This document shows, in pieces, positions 1-5,777 of a stretch of 5,777 nt of DNA (the stretch's first letter is position 1; each line of letters begins with the position of its first letter). Position numbers and translations under genes: made by a program. The notes beneath the pieces are model-generated. The model was not told where the DNA came from. It saw only the letters and a program-made list of their open reading frames with translations, and did not search any database. Origin of the DNA: Bacteroidota bacterium (GTDB lineage: Bacteria; Bacteroidota; Bacteroidia; B-17B0; Aurantibacillaceae); NCBI GenBank assembly GCA_947474485.1, contig CANJJP010000127.1:1-5777 (forward strand), written 5' to 3'.

Positions 1-453
1 AAAGAATACGTTGTTTCTGACGCAATGAAAGGTTGGCTTATTAATAGTTTTGATAATAATGAGCCTGTAAATAATTTACTTAGTCACATGATTTTTTATG
101 GTAAATTGTATTATTGTATGGATGCAGTTTTGCCTAATACGCCTGATTCAATAAAAATTGGATATTCTACTGAACAAATTACTTATTGTGAGAAATTTGA
201 AAAGAAATTGTGGGCCTATTTTACTGAAAAGGATAGATTATATAAGAATGATTTAAAAGAGGTTGCCGAATATACATCTGAAGGACCTTTTACATCAGCT
301 ATAAGTAAAGAATGTCCGCCGCGCATTGCTATGTGGGTTGGTTGGCAAATTGTAAGAAGCTACATGAATAAAAATGAGAAAGTTAGCGTAGCAGAACTAA
401 TGAAAACAAGTGATGCTCAACTAATATTATCGAAAGCAAAATACAAACCATAG
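1..453 (+). CDS. gldB: Gliding motility lipoprotein GldB, C-terminal part (5' end outside window)
   Basis: The frame is open from base 1 (first residues KEYVVSDAMKGW), so this is the last 150 residues of a longer protein; GldB proteins are usually a little over 300 residues. The ATG at base 25 is internal, not the start. I recognise GldB from its C-terminal pattern: a GWL...SF block near the start, LPNTPDSIKIGY at about residues 45-56, a GPFTSAISKECPPR block, then WVGWQIVRSYM at about 112-122 and the closing SKAKYKP. The lipoprotein signal and N-terminal half, which resembles zinc-peptidase-like folds, are not in the window. In Flavobacterium johnsoniae GldB is a cell-envelope lipoprotein required for gliding; its biochemical role is not settled. 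No obvious terminator follows the stop, and the next gene starts 93 bases later with its own promoter-like element. The usual partner gldC is not next to it here. Confidence 0.88.
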   Translation, partial: KEYVVSDAMKGWLINSFDNNEPVNNLLSHMIFYGKLYYCMDAVLPNTPDSIKIGYSTEQITYCEKFEKKLWAYFTEKDRLYKNDLKEVAEYTSEGPFTSAISKECPPRIAMWVGWQIVRSYMNKNEKVSVAELMKTSDAQLILSKAKYKP

Positions 454-517
454 TTTAATGTTAATTTTAGGTTAATTCAGTGTATAAAAATAATGACCAA
501 AGTGTAATTTCCTTGAG

Positions 518-525
518 TATATTTG
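518..525 (+). promoter_or_regulatory. Bacteroidota-type -7 promoter element (TATATTTG)
   Basis: The octamer TATATTTG matches the Bacteroidota -7 consensus TAnnTTTG exactly and ends 21 bases before the ATG at 547, which would give a short leader of roughly 15 bases. I see no good TTG-type -33 element at the expected distance, so the promoter rests on the -7 box and its position. It would give the MORN-repeat gene transcription independent of gldB. Confidence 0.55.
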
Positions 526-546
526 TTGTAGTTAAAACTTAAAGCC

Positions 547-1008
547 ATGAAAAATATACTCATTATTGCATTTATTGGGTTGCTAGTTAGTAATCTTAGT
601 GCTCAGGACATTAAAATTGAAAATGGATTGTATTGTAAGGCTGGAGTAGCATACACTGGTGAAGCTAGTATTAAAGATGCAAGTGGCGCAGTTTCTTTAA
701 TTAATGTAGTAGATGGTAACTTACAAGGAACTGCTCATTATTATTATTCTGATGGCAAAATTAAGGAAGAAGGAGCTTATGTAGCTGGTTTAAAATCAGG
801 AATTTGGATTCGTTACAATGAAACTGGGCTTAAAGTAGGTGAAGGCCAATATTTCAATGGGAAAAAGCATGGGAAATGGTTTGTTTGGGATGATAATGGA
901 AATAAACGTTTTGAAATGAATTATCTAAATGGAGATAAATATAGTAATTGGTATAGTTGGGATGAAAAAGGAGAATTAGTAGCTTCAACTAATTATGATA
1001 AAGGTTAA
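547..1008 (+). CDS. Secreted MORN_2-type repeat protein of unknown function
   Basis: This is a 153-residue protein with a signal peptide at about residues 1-20 (MKNILIIAFIGLLVSNLSAQ), so it should be exported to the periplasm or beyond. From residue 57 to the end it is four units with an exact 24-residue period. Glycines at 57, 81, 105 and 129 open the units, a second Gly sits four residues on at 61, 85 and 109 (Ser133 in the last), Trp is at 87, 111 and 135, Gly at 70, 94, 118 and 142, and Tyr at 78, 102, 126 and 150. Residues 33-56 may be a worn fifth unit. This is the pattern of the MORN_2 / YwqK-like repeat family common in Bacteroidota. Such repeats form beta-hairpin arrays, often thought to act as binding or scaffold surfaces; the ligand is unknown. 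The name 'YwqK family antitoxin' often given to relatives is not supported, because no toxin gene is adjacent. The gene is bracketed by its own -7 element and a strong terminator, so it is probably monocistronic. Confidence 0.85.
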   Translation: MKNILIIAFIGLLVSNLSAQDIKIENGLYCKAGVAYTGEASIKDASGAVSLINVVDGNLQGTAHYYYSDGKIKEEGAYVAGLKSGIWIRYNETGLKVGEGQYFNGKKHGKWFVWDDNGNKRFEMNYLNGDKYSNWYSWDEKGELVASTNYDKG

Positions 1009-1025
1009 TAGACCATAATCAACTG

Positions 1026-1056
1026 AAACCGCTCATTTAATGAGCGGTTTTTTTTT
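1026..1056 (+). terminator. Rho-independent terminator after the MORN-repeat gene
   Basis: The arms AAACCGCTCATT (1026-1037) and AATGAGCGGTTT (1039-1050) are perfect inverted complements around one base. The realistic hairpin is about ten pairs with the GC-rich CCGCTC/GAGCGG core and a loop of about five bases, followed by an unbroken run of nine T (1048-1056). It starts 18 bases after the stop at 1008 and ends 40 bases before the next ATG, so it should separate the two genes. On the minus strand a short A run gives only a weak T tract, so it acts mainly on the plus strand. Confidence 0.92.
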
Positions 1057-1070
1057 GTTTCAATTTTGGT

Positions 1071-1078
1071 TACATTAG
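1071..1078 (+). promoter_or_regulatory. Possible -7 promoter element (TACATTAG)
   Basis: TACATTAG differs from the Bacteroidota TAnnTTTG box by one base and lies 17 bases before the ATG at 1096, just after the preceding terminator, where a promoter is needed. No well-spaced -33 TTG is evident. It also overlaps the in-frame TTG at 1066, which argues against translation starting there. Confidence 0.35.
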
Positions 1079-1095
1079 CACAAAAAATTGGAACA

Positions 1096-2148
1096 ATGAA
1101 AAAGTCTACCCTTATTTTGGTTATTTTATGTTTTGTTATTTTTTCTGCTAAAAGCCAAATTGCGATAACATCCGCAAGTATGCCAGGTTCAGGAGATACA
1201 ATACGATATAGCTCAAGTATTCCTAACGGAATTAATTTTGCTTCAACGGGCGCAAATTATTTTTGGAATTATAGTACCTTAACCATGCAGCGCCAGGATT
1301 TATATGAATATAAAGCAGCATTACAAACTTCTTATTCATTCTATTTCTTAGGTTTAAATAAATACGGATTAAAAATTTCAGACTCTATTGGAGTAGGTAC
1401 CTTTCAATTTAAAGATGTTTTCAATTTTTTTCAAAAAACAACTACTGTTTTTAAAACAGAAGGGATTGGATTCAAATACAATAATATTCCATTAGCAGGT
1501 TATTATTCTGATGACGATGAATTATATCAATTTCCATTAAATTATTTAGATAGAGATAGCTCAAATTTTGCATTTTCAGTAACAATTGGTACTGGTATTT
1601 CTTATTCGCAAAGAGGCTACAGGATTAATGAAGTAGATGGTTGGGGATCAATTAAAACTCCGTATGATAGCGTGGCATGTTTACGTCTAATTTCTACTTC
1701 ATATGGAATAGATAGTATTAATTTTAATGGATTTGGATTTAGTTTCCCTAATATTCAACGAAGCTATAAATGGTTATCCACCACTGAGAAGATTCCAGTT
1801 CTAGAAATTAGCGGACAATATCAAAATAATAATTTCAATCCGAACCAAGTTCGTTATAGAGATATTTACCGATCTGTTGTTGGTTTTCAAAACTATTATA
1901 ATACAAATGAATCAATAATATATCCAAACCCATCAAATGGATTATTTACAGTTTACTTAACGGAGAATAAATCTGGAGTAGTTAATCTTATTGATCTAAC
2001 AGGAAAATTAATTTATTCTTCCACTTGTAATCCAGGAATTAATTCAGTTGATTTAAATAACATCAATTTAAGTAAAGGTGTTTATTTTATTTCCGTATTA
2101 GATAATATGAAAACAATCCTTCTACAAAAGAAATTAGTGATAGAATAA
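1096..2148 (+). CDS. Secreted protein of unknown function with T9SS type A C-terminal sorting domain
   Basis: A 350-residue exported protein. The frame is open from a TTG at 1066, but the ATG at 1096 puts the signal peptide (MKKSTLILVILCFVIFSAKSQ) at the N-terminus with cleavage near residue 21, so 1096 is chosen. Residues about 22-265 form a beta-rich region with no catalytic motif I recognise; marks include SGDTIRYS (32-39), TGANYFWNYS (51-60), YYSDDDELYQFP (136-147) and DGWGSIKTPY (181-190). It resembles an uncharacterised Bacteroidota family of secreted proteins of similar size. Residues about 274-350 are a T9SS type A sorting domain: IIYPNPSNGLF (274-284), LIDLTGKLIYS (298-308), NLSKGVYFISV (324-334) and a terminal KKLVIE. 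Such domains direct passage through the outer membrane and are usually removed, leaving the cargo on the surface or released. This fits a genome with gliding genes. It lies downstream of a strong terminator and converges on the GH92-GH16 unit. Confidence 0.85.
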   Translation: MKKSTLILVILCFVIFSAKSQIAITSASMPGSGDTIRYSSSIPNGINFASTGANYFWNYSTLTMQRQDLYEYKAALQTSYSFYFLGLNKYGLKISDSIGVGTFQFKDVFNFFQKTTTVFKTEGIGFKYNNIPLAGYYSDDDELYQFPLNYLDRDSSNFAFSVTIGTGISYSQRGYRINEVDGWGSIKTPYDSVACLRLISTSYGIDSINFNGFGFSFPNIQRSYKWLSTTEKIPVLEISGQYQNNNFNPNQVRYRDIYRSVVGFQNYYNTNESIIYPNPSNGLFTVYLTENKSGVVNLIDLTGKLIYSSTCNPGINSVDLNNINLSKGVYFISVLDNMKTILLQKKLVIE

Positions 2149-2186
2149 ATACTTGGCAATGGTATGCTAATTGAAAGAAAAGACAA

Positions 2187-2218
2187 TATAAATTCTGAGT
2201 TTACGTAAACAATTTATA
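2187..2218 (-). terminator. Inverted repeat in convergent spacer, candidate terminator for the GH92-GH16 unit
   Basis: Outer arms TATAAATT (2187-2194) and AATTTATA (2211-2218) enclose a perfect 12-base palindrome GTTTACGTAAAC (2199-2210), with four unpaired bases (CTGA, 2195-2198) on one side. Read on the minus strand, the hairpin lies 61-92 bases past the GH16 stop and is followed by a broken pyrimidine-rich run (TTGTCTTTTCTTTC), acceptable but not strong for termination. The stem is AT-rich. It could instead be a protein-binding palindrome. Confidence 0.35.
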
Positions 2219-2238
2219 CTGAGCTGTTCTATACTTAC

Positions 2239-2263
2239 AAATGATATAGTGTATTATTTTTTT
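2239..2263 (+). terminator. Weak AT-rich hairpin and T run, possible terminator for the T9SS-cargo gene
   Basis: AAATGATA (2239-2246) can pair with TATTATTT (2252-2259) through one G-U pair around a five-base loop, followed by T at 2260-2263; the whole T run is 2257-2263. It lies about 90 bases after the stop at 2148. The stem has no G-C pair, so stability is low and this is a tentative call. Confidence 0.25.
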
Positions 2264-2278
2264 CATTGGCCAATAAAA

Positions 2279-3505
2279 TCAAAAATGGTAAGTCACTATT
2301 TGGTTGTAACACTGTATAATTAGTAAACTCTCATTCGGTTTATTAACGCTTATCTCATTTGTACCATAAATAAGTTTACCACTTTCGAGTATAATATCAT
2401 TTGTATCAACAATTTTGTAGTTAGCATTTATTGGTATCTCTTTTCCTGTAACTAGTAGGTGATATGTTTTGGAATTTGCAGGACTAAGCGTTACAAACAA
2501 GCCATCATTTTTATGGATTTTTTTACCACCGTAATGCATTTTTGTTTTGGATTTTAACGTTGACTTAGCTAAAGTAGAATGTGTAGTGTGAAATTTTTTT
2601 GAAATTTCTGTATTTCTACTTTTAGTTAGTTGTTTAGTTTCATCATTTGTCCAAACTCTAATATAATCAATAACCATATCTTCCGATCGGGTAATTAAAG
2701 TGTCGGGACCTGGCTTAAAAGGACCATTATTAGATGGTACAGCTAAATTAGCAACTAAACTTTTATGCTCTGGCATTTTTAGTTTTGTGTAGGCAATACA
2801 TTCACCATTTAAATAGTATTTAATGTATTCTTGATCCCATTCGCCAGAAATGATATTGAAATCTTGATTTAAGTTACCTTTAAATTTAAGCCAATCACCC
2901 CACCATTTTTTTTTGATATGCCAACCTGCTCTAAATTTATTTTCACTTTTTATTTTACTATGTCGGCCAACATGAATTTGATTTGGTTTTTCTGTTTTAG
3001 ATTCAATCCAATCAATTTCTTCATTAGGTGTTCCTCCATACAACCAAAATGCCGGCCAAAATCCTTTTTGTTTTGGTATTTTACATTTTATTTCAAAAAA
3101 ACCATATTGAAAATTTTTCTTCGATTGAAGCATTCCCGAAGTATAATTAAAATCTTGTAAATTGTATTTATAAAATTTGTCGTTTATTTTTATCGAATCG
3201 GTTGGAGGCAGGTAATCAACCAATTTAGCTGTTACTTTTTCACGCTTAGCGTATAAATTCAGCTTCCCGTCTTTTAATGTATGGTTGCTTCCGTCTGTAT
3301 AATACTGTTGTTCTTTGTTACCGTATATACTTCTTGCCCAGCCAAATTGATAAGCCCATTTTTCTGTATTTAACGTTGAATCATTAAATTCATCACCATC
3401 TTGATAATACCAGTTAATAACAGTGTCTTTATTTATTTGCCACATACGTTGAGCAAACGAATTTGTTGTGAGTAAAACTAAAAGTATAAAAAATAAATTA
3501 TTCAT
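2279..3505 (-). CDS. Secreted glycoside hydrolase family 16 (beta-glycanase), with C-terminal extension
   Basis: A 408-residue exported enzyme. Residues 1-19 are a signal peptide (MNNLFFILLVLLTTNSFAQ). Residues about 30-285 are a GH16 beta-jelly-roll domain: DGDEFN at 36-41, GFFEIKCKIP at 135-144, GFWPAFWLYGG at 148-158, the catalytic block EEIDWIES at 162-169 and the closing IDYIRVW at 279-285. By the family's ExDxxE arrangement, Glu163 should be the nucleophile, Asp165 the helper and Glu168 the acid/base of a retaining mechanism on internal beta-1,3 or beta-1,4 links. Specificity (laminarin, mixed-linkage glucan, agar or carrageenan type) cannot be read from sequence alone. Trp166 and the residues after Glu168 depart from the common signature, so this is a divergent subfamily. 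Residues 286-408 hold a Lys/Ser/Thr-rich linker (about 286-330) and a beta-rich tail resembling a worn sorting or carbohydrate-binding domain. The ATG lies 2 bases after the GH92 stop, so the two genes are co-transcribed and probably translationally coupled. Confidence 0.88.
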   Translation of the reverse strand: MNNLFFILLVLLTTNSFAQRMWQINKDTVINWYYQDGDEFNDSTLNTEKWAYQFGWARSIYGNKEQQYYTDGSNHTLKDGKLNLYAKREKVTAKLVDYLPPTDSIKINDKFYKYNLQDFNYTSGMLQSKKNFQYGFFEIKCKIPKQKGFWPAFWLYGGTPNEEIDWIESKTEKPNQIHVGRHSKIKSENKFRAGWHIKKKWWGDWLKFKGNLNQDFNIISGEWDQEYIKYYLNGECIAYTKLKMPEHKSLVANLAVPSNNGPFKPGPDTLITRSEDMVIDYIRVWTNDETKQLTKSRNTEISKKFHTTHSTLAKSTLKSKTKMHYGGKKIHKNDGLFVTLSPANSKTYHLLVTGKEIPINANYKIVDTNDIILESGKLIYGTNEISVNKPNESLLIIQCYNQIVTYHF

Positions 3506-3507
3506 AA

Positions 3508-5777
3508 TTACTCGATTATAATCTCATCAATAAAAATAAATGCATCTTCACCTTTACCTTGATGCCATTCAGGTAATTTACCAAAGTTTTTAGCAACTAT
3601 TTTTACAAATTTAATCTGTTTATTGAAGATATTAATTTGCCCACCTAATTCTTGTAAGGTTATATTTTCATCCTTTGGGTCTTTTTTGTTTTTAAAGGTC
3701 ATTACATGATTGTACTGCAAACCATCAACAGATGTAAATATTTCAAGTTCTGTAGGGAATAAAATCCATGAGCGCGAATCCTGCAAAAAACCGGCTTTTA
3801 CACTAGTAATATCCATTAATTTATCAAGTTCCACAATAGCTTCTACATCATGCGGTTGATAACCTTGCCAATTACCCTTTTTCCAATTTACATCACCTCT
3901 AACGCCGTCAATTAATCCAATATCGCCTCCAGCAGTATATTGCGAATTATATTCATTTGTTAATTTTACTTTCCATTTATTAGGGCGTTTAAAAAATTTA
4001 GCACTTACAATTGAACTTTTACTTTTACCAAGTTGTTCATATATTTCTATATTGTAGGATTTTGTAATAATAAATGGGGTCTTGTAGGTATTGAATTTTT
4101 CTTCACCAGCAAAACGATACAAGACTTTAGACTTTTTGTTACTATTTATAAGTACAACTTTTAAAGTGTCGTTAAATATATTTGTAGTGTTTTTAAAAAT
4201 TGGGGCAGAAACCAACAATGAATCTGTTATTTTAGAAATTGGTGTAATAAATAATTTTGATAAAGAATCAATAATAACTTTTTCTTTACTTGCATAAAAA
4301 TTCAAATTTCCACCATTCATTAACTGTTGGTGACTAATAAAAAGCTCATTAAAATTATTTTTGTTTAAGGAGAATTGTGTACCATTTGCGTTTAATGAAT
4401 TATAATCTATAGGTTTTGTTATATTCATCGTTTTGCCATTATGTAAGTTTAATTTAATATTGTTAAATTGAGGTTTTCCCAATACATAATCTGTAGAGCC
4501 AGGGCACACAGGATAAAATCCCAGCGAGCTAAATATGTACCAAGCACTCATTTGCCCGCAATCTTCATTGCCAATTAACCCATCCGGAGTATTTGTATAG
4601 AAATTATTACAAATAGTATCAACAAGTTTAACCGTTTTATTGTACTTACCTGTGTAATTATATAAGTAAGCAATATGGTGGCTTGGTTCATTTCCATGCG
4701 CGTATTGACCAATTAAACCTGTAATATCCGCTTGCGTTCGGCCTGTTGTTTTTGTAGAAGCAGAAAAAAGTTTATCGAGTTTAAATTCTAAACCACTTTT
4801 TCCACCGTGTAGTTCAATTAACGTTTCCATATCGTGCGGAACATAAAATGAATATTGCCAAGAATTACCTTCGGTAAAATTGTTGTTTACTTGTTTAGGA
4901 TCAAATGGGTTTTGCCAAGCTCCATTCTTTCTTGGTCTAAAAAAAGTTATTTGTTTATCAAACAAATTTTTCCATGCTTGTGATCGGTATATGAAATTTT
5001 TATAATCATATTCTTTCCCTAAAGATTTTGCCATTTGAGCAATACACCAATCGTCATAAGCATATTCCAATGTACGCGAAACAGATTCTGATTCGTCGTC
5101 AACAGTAATCATATTGTTTTTTTTGTATGCTGCTAGCCCAAGTCTATCTTCCATAGCACTATTTTTCATAGCTTCTAATGCCTTTTCCGCATCAAATCCT
5201 TTAATCCCTTTTTGATATGCATCGGAAATAACAGAAACAGAATGGTAACCTATCATGCAATCGGTTTCGTTTGAAGCAAGTTCCCACACTGGCAGCCTTC
5301 CACCTTGTTCATATTGTGCTATAAAAGTTTTTATAAAATCTTCTGTTCGAGTTTTATCAATAAGGGTAAACAATGGGTGCAAAGCTCTATAAGTATCCCA
5401 TAATGAGAAAACCGAATAATAATTATGTCCATCAGCGTTATGAATTTTAAAATCTCTTCCTCTGTAATTACCGTCTACATCATTTGAAATCGATGGGTGA
5501 ATCATACAATGATACAAAGCTGTATAAAAGACGCTTAATTTATTTTTGTCTTTATCATTTACTTTAATTTTTTTTAATTCACTTTCCCAATTTTTTTCTG
5601 CTTCCTTTTTATACTTTTCAAAATCCCAATGCGGCGTTTCTTTTTCTAGGTTTTTTCTTGCCCCTTCAATACTAACATTGGAAATTCCAACTTTTACAAC
5701 TATCTCTTTTCCTTCATTTCCTCGAAAGAAAAAAACTGATTTTACATTTTTACCACTGTAATAATTGTCTTTTAGTA
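3508..5777 (-). CDS. GH92 alpha-mannosidase with hexosaminidase-type and F5/8 type C C-terminal domains (5' end outside window)
   Basis: The frame is open to the right edge, giving 755 residues without a start. The TTG at 5517 is internal: 86 upstream residues (for example KVGISNVSIEGAR, about 28-40 counted from the edge, and FYTALYHCMIHP) continue the GH92 family pattern. GH92 enzymes are calcium-dependent, inverting exo-alpha-mannosidases that trim mannose from N-glycans or mannans. Counting from the edge, family blocks are SLWDTYRALHPL (124-135), ETDCMIGYHSVSVISDAY (170-187), EGNSWQYSFYVPHD (302-315, with the likely acid Glu302), HGNEPSHHIAYLYNY (360-374) and GLIGNEDCGQMSAWY (399-413, with the acidic pair 404-405 in the likely base region). 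Residues about 533-594 look like a chitobiase/hexosaminidase C-terminal (CHB_HEX_C) domain, and about 601-754 like an F5/8 type C (CBM32-like) domain (YTAGGDIGLIDG, WQGYQPHD, FLQDSRSWILFP). No T9SS sorting tail is present. The signal peptide and part of the N-terminal beta-sandwich domain lie outside. It is first in an operon with GH16. Confidence 0.93.
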   Translation of the reverse strand, partial: LKDNYYSGKNVKSVFFFRGNEGKEIVVKVGISNVSIEGARKNLEKETPHWDFEKYKKEAEKNWESELKKIKVNDKDKNKLSVFYTALYHCMIHPSISNDVDGNYRGRDFKIHNADGHNYYSVFSLWDTYRALHPLFTLIDKTRTEDFIKTFIAQYEQGGRLPVWELASNETDCMIGYHSVSVISDAYQKGIKGFDAEKALEAMKNSAMEDRLGLAAYKKNNMITVDDESESVSRTLEYAYDDWCIAQMAKSLGKEYDYKNFIYRSQAWKNLFDKQITFFRPRKNGAWQNPFDPKQVNNNFTEGNSWQYSFYVPHDMETLIELHGGKSGLEFKLDKLFSASTKTTGRTQADITGLIGQYAHGNEPSHHIAYLYNYTGKYNKTVKLVDTICNNFYTNTPDGLIGNEDCGQMSAWYIFSSLGFYPVCPGSTDYVLGKPQFNNIKLNLHNGKTMNITKPIDYNSLNANGTQFSLNKNNFNELFISHQQLMNGGNLNFYASKEKVIIDSLSKLFITPISKITDSLLVSAPIFKNTTNIFNDTLKVVLINSNKKSKVLYRFAGEEKFNTYKTPFIITKSYNIEIYEQLGKSKSSIVSAKFFKRPNKWKVKLTNEYNSQYTAGGDIGLIDGVRGDVNWKKGNWQGYQPHDVEAIVELDKLMDITSVKAGFLQDSRSWILFPTELEIFTSVDGLQYNHVMTFKNKKDPKDENITLQELGGQINIFNKQIKFVKIVAKNFGKLPEWHQGKGEDAFIFIDEIIIE

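Noticed and set aside
454..546. Riboswitch or small RNA between gldB and the MORN-repeat gene
   Set aside because: Only 93 bases, AT-rich, with no stable hairpin or conserved motif that I can see; the -7 box leaves a leader of about 15 bases, too short for a riboswitch.
547..1008. YwqK-type antitoxin of a toxin-antitoxin pair
   Set aside because: The label comes from repeat similarity only. The protein has a signal peptide, stands alone between a promoter and a terminator, and no toxin-like gene is adjacent.
1066..1095. TTG at 1066 as the start of the T9SS-cargo gene
   Set aside because: It adds ten residues before a clean signal peptide that begins at ATG 1096, and it overlaps the likely promoter -7 box.
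2918..3160. Plus-strand open frame inside the GH16 gene
   Set aside because: It is antisense to a well-supported GH16 domain, rich in Phe/Lys/Ile from AT-rich composition, and shows no family pattern.
4091..4297. Plus-strand open frame inside the GH92 gene
   Set aside because: It is antisense to GH92 coding sequence, short, and has no recognisable domain or start context.
5546..5761. Plus-strand open frame near the right edge
   Set aside because: It is the antisense of the GH92 N-terminal part, which stays open and family-like through this region; the Phe/Ser-rich translation is a by-product of Lys/Glu codons.

Overview
This AT-rich window looks like chromosomal DNA from a gliding-type member of the Bacteroidota, close to Flavobacteriia, Chitinophagia or Sphingobacteriia. 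The evidence is the tail of a GldB-type gliding lipoprotein gene, a secreted protein with a type IX secretion system (T9SS) type A sorting domain, signal peptides ending in the usual '...AQ' or '...SQ', a TAnnTTTG-type promoter -7 element, and a pair of Bacteroidota-style glycoside hydrolases. There is no RNA gene, mobile element or CRISPR array that I can support.

Layout: the plus strand carries the 3' part of gldB (cut by the left edge), then a small secreted protein made of four 24-residue MORN_2-type repeats with its own promoter and a strong rho-independent terminator, then a secreted protein of unknown function with a C-terminal T9SS sorting domain. A 130-base convergent spacer (2149-2278) holds several inverted repeats. 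The right 60% of the window is on the minus strand: a GH92 alpha-mannosidase (5' end cut by the right edge) followed 2 bases later by a GH16 family beta-glycanase, clearly one transcription unit.

The plus-strand genes relate to the cell envelope and gliding/secretion. The minus-strand pair is a carbohydrate-degradation unit that could act on mannose-decorated and beta-linked glycans such as those of fungal or algal walls; that substrate is inferred, not shown. No SusC/SusD pair, regulator or sulfatase is visible, so whether this is part of a larger polysaccharide utilisation locus depends on sequence to the right of the window.

Main annotation corrections: the GH92 frame stays open to the window end, so an internal TTG at 5517 is not its start. 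The T9SS-cargo gene starts at ATG 1096, not at the upstream TTG at 1066. gldB is open at base 1. I did not find a convincing new multi-gene system. The most unusual items are the divergent GH16 active-site block and C-terminal tail, and gldB not being followed by gldC.
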